Shown here piece after piece: positions 16,743 to 24,313 of a stretch of 36,184 nt of DNA. The stretch is taken from contig JABIXB010000160.1 in NCBI GenBank assembly GCA_018666805.1, positions 1-36,184 of the forward strand, in the 5' to 3' direction. A program made the position numbers and the translations under genes. Source of the stretch: Rhodospirillaceae bacterium. Lineage in GTDB: Bacteria; Pseudomonadota; Alphaproteobacteria; UBA828. Numbering within the stretch: the stretch's first letter is position 1; the number at the start of each line of letters is the position of its first letter. The notes beneath the pieces were generated by a model that was given only the letters and a program-made list of their open reading frames with translations, had not been told where the DNA came from and made no database searches.

Positions 16743-18533
16743 ATGACAGAGGCCAACAAACCGAGCGCTTCCCAGCTCGATTCCGTTTTGATTTCGATCC
16801 TTGCCAACCGCTTGGACGGTATCGTGCGCGAGATGTCCAACACGCTGTTGCGCGCGGCGCGTTCCGCCGTGATCGCGGCGGCGCGCGATTTCTCCTGCGC
16901 CATATGTACCGGCGACAACCGCCTGCTCTCGGCCGCCGAGGGCCTGCCGGTGCATATTTTCGGCTCGCACCTGCAAACCCAGGCGATGTGCGACCTGCAT
17001 GACGATCTCGCCGAGGGCGATGCTTTCCTGCACAATGATTCCTACCTCGGCAATACGCACTCGGCGGATCTGACCGTTCTGGTGCCTGTGTTTATCGACG
17101 GCGAGCATATGTTTACCGCCTGCGCCAAGGCGCATCAGGCCGATATCGGCAACTCGATCCCGACCACCTACCACGCCGCAGCGCGCGACGTGTATGAAGA
17201 AGGGGCGATGATCTTTCCCTGTGTCCGCGTGCAGGCCAATTACGAGATGAACGACGATATCATCCGCATGTGCCGCCGGCGCATCCGCGTGCCCGAGCAA
17301 TGGTATGGCGATTTCCTCGCCGCCCTCGGCTCGGCCCGCATCGCCGAACGGCGTCTCAAGGAACTGTGCGCCAAATACGGCAAGGATCAGATCAAGCAAT
17401 TCATCGAGGAATGGTTCGACTATTCCGAACGGATGATGGTGCAGGCGATCCGCGAACTGCCGAAAGCCAAGATCGTCAATGAAGGCGCGCATGATCCGTT
17501 CGAGCCGATCCTGCCCGACGGCATCCCGATCAAGGTCGAGCTCGACCTCGACCCCGACAAGGCGATCATCGAGATCGATCTGCGCGACAATATCGATTGC
17601 GTCGATTGCGGCCTCAATCAATCGGAAGCCTGCGCCATCAACAATGTGGTCGCCGGCGTGTTCCATAGCCTCGAGGGCGACCTGCCGCATAATGCCGGCT
17701 CGTTCCGCCGTATCGTCGTGCATCTGCGTGACGGTTGCGTCGTCGGGCGGCCGAGCTTTCCGCACAGCGCTTCGATGGCGACCACCAATGTCGCCGACCG
17801 CCTCGTCAACCTCACCCAATCCGCCTTTGCCCAACTCGGTGACGGCCACGGCCTGGCCGAAGGCGGCAGCGCCATGGCGGCGGGCTTTGCGGTTGTCTCC
17901 GGCAATGACTTTAGGCGCAATGGCGAGCCCTATATCAACCAGCTCATGACGGCGGTAAATGGCGGCCCGGCGAGCCCTCAGGCCGATGGTTGGGTGACCT
18001 ATGGCCTGCCCGTGGTCGCGGGCCTGATGTACCGCGACAGCGTGGAGCTCGACGAGATCAAGCACCCGATGCATTTCGACAGCCTGCGCCTGATGCCGGC
18101 AACCGGCGGCGCCGGGCGCTTTCGCGGCGGGCCAGCGACCGAAGTGGTATATGGCCCGCGCGAGGACCCGATGACGGTGGTTATCCCATCCGACTGCCAG
18201 ATCAATCCAGCGCGCGGTGTGCGCGGCGGCCTCGACGGCGCCCCGGCGGCGCAGTGGAAAGTGAGCGCCAATGGCGATGAAACCAAGCTGCCCAATGTGG
18301 TGCAGGTCGAATTACAGCCGGGCGAATTCGTGCGCGGCTTCGAGGCCGGCGGCGGCGGCTATGGCAGCCCGTTTGAGCGCCCGCCCGAGCGCGTGCTAAA
18401 AGATGTCGAGCGGCGATGGGAGACCGTCGAGCGGGCACGCGATATCTATGGCGTGGTGCTGAGCGGCAGCCTGGAGAGTGACGACCTCGCCATCGATGCG
18501 GCGGCGACCGAAGCGGCCAGAGCGAGCGCCTAG
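16743..18533 (+). CDS. hyuB: hydantoinase/oxoprolinase-family subunit B (HyuB-like)
   Basis: A 596-residue partner of HyuA. Family landmarks are the start RLDGIVREMSNTLLRAARS near residue 22, the active-site stretch HNDSYLGNTHSADL near residue 97 (family form NDPYxGGTH.xD), CAKAHQADIGN near residue 123, and the C-terminal glycine-rich GFEAGGGGYGSP near residue 530. It forms a complex with HyuA and contributes the hydrolytic or C-N bond-cleaving site. GGAGG lies upstream of the ATG. The Ser-for-Pro and Asn-for-Gly changes in the NDPY motif may reflect an unusual substrate. Its stop codon interlocks with that of the convergent osmC-like gene at 18530-18533 (CTAG). Confidence 0.9.
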   Translation: MTEANKPSASQLDSVLISILANRLDGIVREMSNTLLRAARSAVIAAARDFSCAICTGDNRLLSAAEGLPVHIFGSHLQTQAMCDLHDDLAEGDAFLHNDSYLGNTHSADLTVLVPVFIDGEHMFTACAKAHQADIGNSIPTTYHAAARDVYEEGAMIFPCVRVQANYEMNDDIIRMCRRRIRVPEQWYGDFLAALGSARIAERRLKELCAKYGKDQIKQFIEEWFDYSERMMVQAIRELPKAKIVNEGAHDPFEPILPDGIPIKVELDLDPDKAIIEIDLRDNIDCVDCGLNQSEACAINNVVAGVFHSLEGDLPHNAGSFRRIVVHLRDGCVVGRPSFPHSASMATTNVADRLVNLTQSAFAQLGDGHGLAEGGSAMAAGFAVVSGNDFRRNGEPYINQLMTAVNGGPASPQADGWVTYGLPVVAGLMYRDSVELDEIKHPMHFDSLRLMPATGGAGRFRGGPATEVVYGPREDPMTVVIPSDCQINPARGVRGGLDGAPAAQWKVSANGDETKLPNVVQVELQPGEFVRGFEAGGGGYGSPFERPPERVLKDVERRWETVERARDIYGVVLSGSLESDDLAIDAAATEAARASA

Positions 18534-18991
18534 ATTTTCGTCACGTTCCAGGTGGCGTCGATCTTCGTTCCCGCCTCGGTGAAGATCACCGTCACCGGAC
18601 AGCGCAGGTAAAGGTCCGACTGGAGCTGCGCCAGCTGCGTATCGTTGGCATCGCTCGTGACGTTGACGGTCAAGGTTAGGTTGGGAAACGGCAAGGTTGT
18701 CGGCATCTGGGTCGAAACGCCGTTGGTGTCGAACTTCGCATCGAGCGCCATCGACATATCATCCAAGCGGATACCCATCTCATCGGCGATCAAATGCGAG
18801 ATCACGTTGAGGCAGGCAAGGTAGGACGACAGCATGGTCTCAAGCGGTGTCGCCGCCGCATCCGTACCGCCGCGAATTTCCGGCTCGTCGATTACCACCT
18901 TGTGCTGGCGCACACTGGCGTCAGTGCGCGAATGGGTGGGACATTCCGCTTTGAGTTTGAAATGATGGCTGGCCGGCATATCGAAGGTCAT
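18530..18991 (-). CDS. OsmC-family protein
   Basis: A 153-residue OsmC/Ohr-fold protein. The family segment DEPEIRGGTDAAATPLETMLSSYLACL is present around residues 35-60 (quoted here in two parts: DEPEIRGGTDAAATPLETML, then SSYLACL). A second cysteine lies in LRCPVTV near residue 130. The two cysteines are placed like the reactive pair of peroxide-reducing OsmC/Ohr proteins. A strong GGGGAGG precedes the ATG at 18991. It lies 39 bp after the molybdopterin-subunit stop on the same strand, so it is probably the last gene of that operon. Protection from peroxide made by the flavin and molybdenum oxidases is a plausible role, by inference only. Confidence 0.85.
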   Translation of the reverse strand: MTFDMPASHHFKLKAECPTHSRTDASVRQHKVVIDEPEIRGGTDAAATPLETMLSSYLACLNVISHLIADEMGIRLDDMSMALDAKFDTNGVSTQMPTTLPFPNLTLTVNVTSDANDTQLAQLQSDLYLRCPVTVIFTEAGTKIDATWNVTKI

Positions 18992-19030
18992 GGGTTCCTC
19001 CCCTGAAAATCATAATAACGGTGACGAATT

Positions 19031-21355
19031 TTAGCCCTTCTCCAGCAAGCCGCGCAGCACACGTTCCGGTGTGAGCGGAATTTGCTTGAGGCGCAAACCT
19101 GTCGCCGCTGAGAGCGCGTTGTTGATCGCCGGGGCGGCGCCGACCAGAGGGGGCTCGCCGACGCCCTTGACGTGGAAGGGGTGGCTCTTCTCCGGCGTCT
19201 CGAGGATGATGGCGTGGATTTTGTCGGGCGTATCCAGGGTGCCGGGGAATTTGTAGTCCATGAAGCTTGGGTTCACCAGGCGGCCATCCTCCCACAGCAT
19301 TTCTTCGCATAGGGCATAACCCTGGCCTTGGACGAAGCCGCCATGGATTTGACTTTCCACCGCACCGGGGTTTATGGCGCGGCCAACATCGTGCGCGCAC
19401 CAGGCTTCGATGACTTCGACCGCGCCCGTCACTTCATCGACCTCGACCTCGACCACTTGCGCGCCGAAGGTCAATACCGAGAGCGCATCAAGGCCCAAAA
19501 AGCCTGTCATTTTGGTGTGTTCGGGATCGGGTGGATCGTTCGGGATGTAGCTGCCCGAACCGGTGATCGGCCCGCCGACGGCCCACAGCGAACGGCCGGC
19601 GATATCGGCGAAGCTGACCTCGGCATTGCGCGGCGGCTCGACATCGACGCCGATGCGCCCGCCGGGGCGAAGCTCTAGCTGACCCTCGCTGCATTCCAAC
19701 ATCGCCGCGGCATGTTCCAGCAATTGCGCGCGCACCTGCATCGCCGCACGGTGTACCGCCTGACCGACCGTGTAGGTCACGCGGCTGGCATTGGTACCGT
19801 AATTATAGGGCGCTGAATCCGTATCCGGTGTGGCGAAACTTACCTGCTCGATATCGAGGCCAAGCGCGGCAGCGCACATCTGGCTGAGCGCGGTATCCGA
19901 GCCCTGACCGATATCGACGGCGCCGACATTGAGGATGATCGAGCCGTCGCCCTGCAGGCGCACAATCGCGCCCGAGGAAAGAAAGGCCGAGGTGTGCGTC
20001 ATGGCGGCAACGCCGAGGCCGCGCTTGCGCCCGGGCGCCGCTTCGCGCCGGCGCGTCCAATCCGAGGCGTCGCGCACTTTCTCCAAAGATTCGACAAGGG
20101 CGCAGGAGGTGATGCGCTGGCCGCCGAGCCATTGCTCGCCCGCCTTGATGGCGTTCTTGATACGCAGCTCGATCGGATCGATGCCGAGCTTCTCGGCAAT
20201 TTCATCCAACTGGGATTCGGCGGCGAAGGAAGCTTGCGGATTGCCGAAACCGCGAAACGCGCCGAGCCGGAGCTTGTTGGTATAGACCGCATGGCCAAGC
20301 GCGCGCACATGCGGGATCGAATAGGAGCCGCGCGCGTAAAATAGCACCAGATTCATCACCGCCGGGCTGTCGTCGGCATAGGCGCCGGCGTCGAGCCACA
20401 CTTCCATCTCGCGCGCCACCAAAGTGCCGTCCGCCTTGGCGCCAGTCTTGACGCGCAGCGTACCGGGATGGCGCGCGCGCATGCTGGTCATATCTTCATC
20501 GCGGGTCAGCACCAGGCGAACCGGCATGCCGGCTTTCTTCGCCAGCATTACGGTGACGAGCTGGCCCGAGGCTTCCGCCTTGGCACCGAAACCGCCGCCG
20601 ATGCGGGGTGCCACGCAACGGATCTTGCCCATCGGGATACCGAGGCCCTCATGGATATTGGCCTGGGTGCGGAAGATGCTCTGGGTCGAGGACCAGACGG
20701 TTACCCGGCCGTCCGGCCCGAAAGCGGCGAGCACCGAGACAGGCTCCATGTAGGCATGATATTGCGCACCAACCTCATAGGTGCCCTCGACGATGACATC
20801 GGCCTCGTCGAAGCCATCCACGCCCCGGCCCATGACGGCCTCGGCGCGGGCCAGGAGATTGCCTTCATTTTCCGGCGCCTGATAAATCTTGGTGTAATCG
20901 GCGAAATCCTCATGCAGCACGGGTGCGCCCTCGGCCATCGCTTGTTCGACGGTGGTGGCGGCGGGCAGCTCTTCATATTCCACTTCAATCAAACGTGCCG
21001 CCAGACGCGCCGTTGCCTCGTCCCGCGCCGCCACCGCCGCCACCGGTTCGCCGATATAGCGTACCTTGCCGTGCGCCAGCGCTTTCTCGTCCTTGCACAC
21101 CAGGCCGATATAACCGCCGCTGATATCCTCAGCCGTCACTACCGCTTTCACGCCGGGCAAGGCCAGGGCGGCGGAAACGTCATAGGAAAGGATGCGGGCG
21201 TGGCTGTATGGGCTGGTAAGGAGTGCGGCGTGCAACATGCCGGGCAGTTCCATATCGCCGCTATAGATTGCCGTGCCGGCGGCCTTCTCCGCCGCTTCGA
21301 GGCGGGGCGGGCTTTTGCCAATTGCGCTTTCTGTGGCGCTTTCGATATCGCTCAT
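19031..21355 (-). CDS. xanthine-dehydrogenase-family molybdopterin-binding subunit
   Basis: I start this at the ATG at 21355 (774 residues, MSDIESATES), which shares ATGA with the stop of the [2Fe-2S] gene; the track's longer version adds non-homologous residues. Molybdenum-cofactor motifs are RIGGGFGAKAEASGQ near residue 240, GAFRGFGNPQ near residue 350 and GQGSDTALSQM near residue 465. The catalytic glutamate is in HVKGVGEPPLVGAAP near residue 730. These are xanthine-dehydrogenase-type signatures, not the AYRCSFR of CO dehydrogenase. With the [2Fe-2S] and FAD subunits encoded just upstream it forms a complete three-subunit hydroxylase that would hydroxylate a carbon next to ring nitrogen or a similar position. 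The substrate is unknown. Confidence 0.92.
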   Translation of the reverse strand: MSDIESATESAIGKSPPRLEAAEKAAGTAIYSGDMELPGMLHAALLTSPYSHARILSYDVSAALALPGVKAVVTAEDISGGYIGLVCKDEKALAHGKVRYIGEPVAAVAARDEATARLAARLIEVEYEELPAATTVEQAMAEGAPVLHEDFADYTKIYQAPENEGNLLARAEAVMGRGVDGFDEADVIVEGTYEVGAQYHAYMEPVSVLAAFGPDGRVTVWSSTQSIFRTQANIHEGLGIPMGKIRCVAPRIGGGFGAKAEASGQLVTVMLAKKAGMPVRLVLTRDEDMTSMRARHPGTLRVKTGAKADGTLVAREMEVWLDAGAYADDSPAVMNLVLFYARGSYSIPHVRALGHAVYTNKLRLGAFRGFGNPQASFAAESQLDEIAEKLGIDPIELRIKNAIKAGEQWLGGQRITSCALVESLEKVRDASDWTRRREAAPGRKRGLGVAAMTHTSAFLSSGAIVRLQGDGSIILNVGAVDIGQGSDTALSQMCAAALGLDIEQVSFATPDTDSAPYNYGTNASRVTYTVGQAVHRAAMQVRAQLLEHAAAMLECSEGQLELRPGGRIGVDVEPPRNAEVSFADIAGRSLWAVGGPITGSGSYIPNDPPDPEHTKMTGFLGLDALSVLTFGAQVVEVEVDEVTGAVEVIEAWCAHDVGRAINPGAVESQIHGGFVQGQGYALCEEMLWEDGRLVNPSFMDYKFPGTLDTPDKIHAIILETPEKSHPFHVKGVGEPPLVGAAPAINNALSAATGLRLKQIPLTPERVLRGLLEKG

Positions 21356-21819
21356 GCGCCGCTCCGCCCTGCCGCCAGTTCGACCGCATCGATCACCCGG
21401 ACATAGCCCGAGCAACGGCAGAGATTGCCCGACAAGGCTTGGCGGATTTCTTTGCGCGAGGGCTTTGGATTCTCGGCTAAAAACGCGGTGGCGCTGACGA
21501 TCATGCCGCTCATGCAAAAGCCGCATTGGATCGCCCCGGCATCGACAAAGGCCTGCTGCATGGGAGAGAGCTTGCCACCCTCGCCGAGGCCCTCAATGGT
21601 GACGATTTCGCGCCCGGCAACATTCGCGGCGAGAACGAGACAGGCGTTTACCGGCACGCCGTCGAGCAACACGGTGCAGGCGCCGCAAACGCCTTGATTG
21701 CAGGCGTTTTTCGAGCCGGTCAATTTCATATCATTGCGCAATGCCGCGAGCAGGGTGCGCGTGGCCGGCAGTGAGAGCGCGCGCTCCTCGCCATTCACTT
21801 TGAGGGTGATATTGATCAT
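21352..21819 (-). CDS. [2Fe-2S] subunit of the molybdenum hydroxylase
   Basis: A 155-residue small subunit carrying two [2Fe-2S] clusters. The plant-type cluster is in ACNQGVCGACTVLLDG near residue 39 with its fourth Cys at NACLVL near residue 60. The second, all-helical cluster is in QCGFCMSGMI near residue 98 and LCRCSGY near residue 132. It carries electrons from the molybdenum centre to the FAD subunit. It overlaps both neighbours by ATGA, so the three subunits are translationally coupled in the order FAD, Fe-S, Mo. Confidence 0.95.
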   Translation of the reverse strand: MINITLKVNGEERALSLPATRTLLAALRNDMKLTGSKNACNQGVCGACTVLLDGVPVNACLVLAANVAGREIVTIEGLGEGGKLSPMQQAFVDAGAIQCGFCMSGMIVSATAFLAENPKPSRKEIRQALSGNLCRCSGYVRVIDAVELAAGRSGA

Positions 21820-22661
21820 GGCGCACCACCGGCGGCAGCAAGCGCACGTGTCAGTAGGCGCGGCACCAACATCAAACGGTAATCGGCGCTACCGCGCACA
21901 TCGTCAACCGGATCTGAGGCGGCAGTGAGAAGAGCGGCGGCCTCGCTTATTGCGCCTGCGTCGAGTGACGAGCCGATAAGGCGCGCTTCCGCCGCCACCA
22001 CCCGCACCGGCGTCGCACCGGCGGCACCGAGCGCGATACGCACGTGGCTGCATTTCCCGCTGGCCATGGCCAGAACGACGGCAACCGACAGGGTGGCGTA
22101 ATCGCCATGCACGCGGGCGAATTTTTCATAATGCCCGACTGCGCTCTCCGGTTGGGGCGGGAGGATAACAGCAGCAACCATCTCACCCTCCTCGAGCGCG
22201 GTGGTGAGATAATCCTCGAAAAAACCTTCGGCGGCGATGCTGCGCCTACCGGACGGCCCGGCCACTTCGATAACCGCGTCCGCCGCCACCAGCGCCGCCG
22301 GCAGGTCGGAGCTGGGATCGCCATGCGCCACCGCGCCGCCGAGCGTGCCGATATTGCGCACCGCGGGGTGGGCGATCTGCGCCGCCGCCTGACGCATCAC
22401 CGCATTGCCGCCGGTAAGCCGGGCCTCGCTCGCCAGGGTCGCGTGGCTCAGCATGGCGCCGAGACGCAAACCGCCCTCCGGCGTTGCCTCTATGGTGTGC
22501 AACTCGCAGATGCCGCCAAGGCTCACCAGCGCGGAAGGTTCGATCAACTCGGCATTCAACATGGCGACCAATGTGGCGCCGCCGGCGAGCGGCAATGCTT
22601 CCGGGTCGGCGGCAAGCAGGGTCAGTGCGTCGTCGAGAGTGGTTGGCTGGTGAAACTCCAT
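21816..22661 (-). CDS. FAD-binding subunit of the molybdenum hydroxylase
   Basis: A 281-residue medium subunit of the CoxM/xanthine-dehydrogenase FAD type. The FAD motifs are AGGATLVAMLN near residue 26 and NIGTLGGAVAHGDPSSDLPA near residue 103. It passes electrons onward to NAD+, oxygen or a quinone. It lacks the cysteine-rich insertion carrying the extra [4Fe-4S] cluster of 4-hydroxybenzoyl-CoA reductase beta subunits, so this is an oxidising hydroxylase rather than that ring-reducing enzyme. It starts 3 bp after the CoxG-type gene. Confidence 0.93.
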   Translation of the reverse strand: MEFHQPTTLDDALTLLAADPEALPLAGGATLVAMLNAELIEPSALVSLGGICELHTIEATPEGGLRLGAMLSHATLASEARLTGGNAVMRQAAAQIAHPAVRNIGTLGGAVAHGDPSSDLPAALVAADAVIEVAGPSGRRSIAAEGFFEDYLTTALEEGEMVAAVILPPQPESAVGHYEKFARVHGDYATLSVAVVLAMASGKCSHVRIALGAAGATPVRVVAAEARLIGSSLDAGAISEAAALLTAASDPVDDVRGSADYRLMLVPRLLTRALAAAGGAP

Positions 22662-22664
22662 GCT

Positions 22665-23111
22665 CTAAGCCTCCGCCGCGTTGCGGAAGTTTTCAGCGAA
22701 TTCGGCGCCGAGCGCCTTTGCCTTTTTTTTCATGATGCCGAGGCCGAATTTAGCCAAGCGGCCAACGACTTGGACATCCGATTTATAATGCACATGGGTT
22801 GCGTCGTTGCCGGATGCGGTCAAGGTCAATTCACTCTTGGCCGTGAGGCGGCTGGCGTTGGTGCCCTCTTGTCCTCGTGTCTCTACTCGGGCGAAGGTTG
22901 GCGGCGTTTCCTCCAGCACTTCGATATCGAGATTGAACGTCGTTTTTATCGGGCCGATGCCGACCTTGACCGCGGCCCGGTAGGCACCATCGCCAATATC
23001 CTCAACATCTTGGCAGCCAGGCACGCAGGGCGCGACAAAGCCCGGATCGCGGATGCATTGCCAGACATGCGCGAGCGCTGCGTCGACGGCGAATTCCTCT
23101 TCGATGATCAC
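22665..23111 (-). CDS. CoxG-like SRPBCC protein (molybdenum-hydroxylase accessory)
   Basis: I start this at the GTG at 23111 (148 residues, VIIEEEFAVD), preceded by a GGGGG run. The track's TTG start at 23165 adds a non-homologous 18-residue tail, although it would overlap the PrpF stop. The CoxG signature is clear: CVPGCQDVEDIGDGAYRAAV near residue 30 and GPIKTTFNLDIEV near residue 55. CoxG-family proteins have the START-like lipid-binding fold and help recruit CO-dehydrogenase-type enzymes to the membrane. Placement directly before the three hydroxylase subunits suggests it tethers this enzyme to the inner membrane for electron delivery to quinones. Confidence 0.85.
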   Translation of the reverse strand: MIIEEEFAVDAALAHVWQCIRDPGFVAPCVPGCQDVEDIGDGAYRAAVKVGIGPIKTTFNLDIEVLEETPPTFARVETRGQEGTNASRLTAKSELTLTASGNDATHVHYKSDVQVVGRLAKFGLGIMKKKAKALGAEFAENFRNAAEA

Positions 23112-23161
23112 GCGTCCCCCGTTTGCTCCCGCTTCGTTGTTATGGCTCTCAGGCCAGCCTG

Positions 23162-24313
23162 TCAATCGGCGAAGGCAGAGGCCGGCACCATAACGCGACC
23201 CTCCATCAAACGGCGCGCCGTGCGCGTGACCGTCACATGCTCGGCGAACCAGCCGCCCACTTCGACGCGGCGCACGCTCGCGGCCAGCGACAGCAGGCCC
23301 GACGGATGGGCGATGACGATCGATTCCACCCCCGATTGCCGCGCGGATACGATCTCGTGCACGAGGGTGCCCTCAATGGCCGCGGCGGTGGCGAGGCACA
23401 TGGCGCCGGTCAGCGGCAGGGCACGGTGCGGCTGTTCCATCGAAATCATGCGCGCCGTTAAATCCATGTCATGCGCTGTCAATTCGTCGCCAGAGAGGGT
23501 CGGCGAAGCCATGGGCGGGGCAACGAGGCCGAGTTTGGGCACGCTCAAACCGTCCGGCGGCAATCCCATGGCTTCGGCGCCGGCGCGGCGTATGGCTTCC
23601 AAGCGCTTGAGCAAGCCTTTCTTGGCCTCCAACTCTTCCGGCATCTCGTTGCCGCGCAAACCAATATCGGCGGCGCGCAGAAAGACGCAGGCCGTGGTGG
23701 CATCGACCAGCGAGACCTCAAAATTGCGCTTGCCCCTGCCCGGCACGGCAAGACGATTCAACGCCTTACCTGCCGGCAGAAGATGACCGGTTGTAGCTCC
23801 GCCGGGCGTTTCAAAATCGAGCGCAATCGGCGCGCCCTCGCCGGCTACACCGTGCAGCTCAAAATCGCCGGCGACACGGGTCCGCCCACCGGCGACCTCG
23901 AAACGGGCATGCACAAGCGCGCCGCTGGTGCTGTGGTGCAGGCAGAGCGCCACCTCGCCATCCGCAACATCAACCAGACCCTCATCGACCGCGAAGGGGC
24001 CGACCGCCGATGTAAGATTGCCGCAATTGCTGCGCCAATCGATCACTTTCCGGTCCACCGCGACCTGGCCGAAACTGTAATCCAGCACCGCATCCGCGTG
24101 GCTTGGCGGGGAAACGACGATCACCTTGCTGAGCGAGGAAATGCCGCCGCCCATGCCGTCGAGCTGGCGGCCATGCGGATCGGGGCTGCCCATGGCGGCG
24201 AGCAGCACACGGTCGCGCGCCTCGCCCTCGGGCGGCAGATCGCGGGCGTGGAAAAAGAGCCCTTTGCTGGTGCCACCGCGCATGAACACGGCTGGAATGG
24301 CGCGCTGGCTCAC
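23162..24313 (-). CDS. PrpF-family aconitate-type isomerase / tautomerase
   Basis: The track ORF is too long at the N-terminus. I place the start at the GTG at 24313, which shares GTGA with the stop of the upstream FAD gene and gives 383 residues beginning SQRAIPAVFMRGGTSKGLFF. The N-terminal RGGTSKG and the catalytic-cysteine motif DWRSNCGNLTSAVGPFA near residue 100 are PrpF hallmarks, as is the duplicated diaminopimelate-epimerase-like fold implied by length. Known relatives isomerise 2-methylaconitate, 4-oxalomesaconate (GalD) or 3-methylitaconate, all unsaturated di- or tricarboxylates. Coupling to a tricarballylate-dehydrogenase-like flavoprotein suggests sequential oxidation and double-bond movement on a polycarboxylate, perhaps a ring-cleavage product. 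Confidence 0.88.
   Translation of the reverse strand: MSQRAIPAVFMRGGTSKGLFFHARDLPPEGEARDRVLLAAMGSPDPHGRQLDGMGGGISSLSKVIVVSPPSHADAVLDYSFGQVAVDRKVIDWRSNCGNLTSAVGPFAVDEGLVDVADGEVALCLHHSTSGALVHARFEVAGGRTRVAGDFELHGVAGEGAPIALDFETPGGATTGHLLPAGKALNRLAVPGRGKRNFEVSLVDATTACVFLRAADIGLRGNEMPEELEAKKGLLKRLEAIRRAGAEAMGLPPDGLSVPKLGLVAPPMASPTLSGDELTAHDMDLTARMISMEQPHRALPLTGAMCLATAAAIEGTLVHEIVSARQSGVESIVIAHPSGLLSLAASVRRVEVGGWFAEHVTVTRTARRLMEGRVMVPASAFAD

Noticed and set aside
14647-18533. Acetone or acetophenone carboxylase
   Set aside because: HyuA and HyuB belong to the same superfamily, but the additional small subunit(s) of those carboxylases are not nearby. It cannot be excluded fully.
19031-22661. 4-hydroxybenzoyl-CoA reductase (HcrABC) feeding benzoyl-CoA to BoxB
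   Set aside because: The FAD subunit is short (281 residues) and lacks the cysteine-rich insertion for the extra [4Fe-4S] cluster that defines that enzyme's beta subunit.
22044-23786. Plus-strand ORF of 580 residues opposite the FAD subunit, CoxG and PrpF genes
   Set aside because: It is a shadow ORF: low-complexity, Arg/Ala-rich, no motif, and fully overlapped by three motif-bearing genes.
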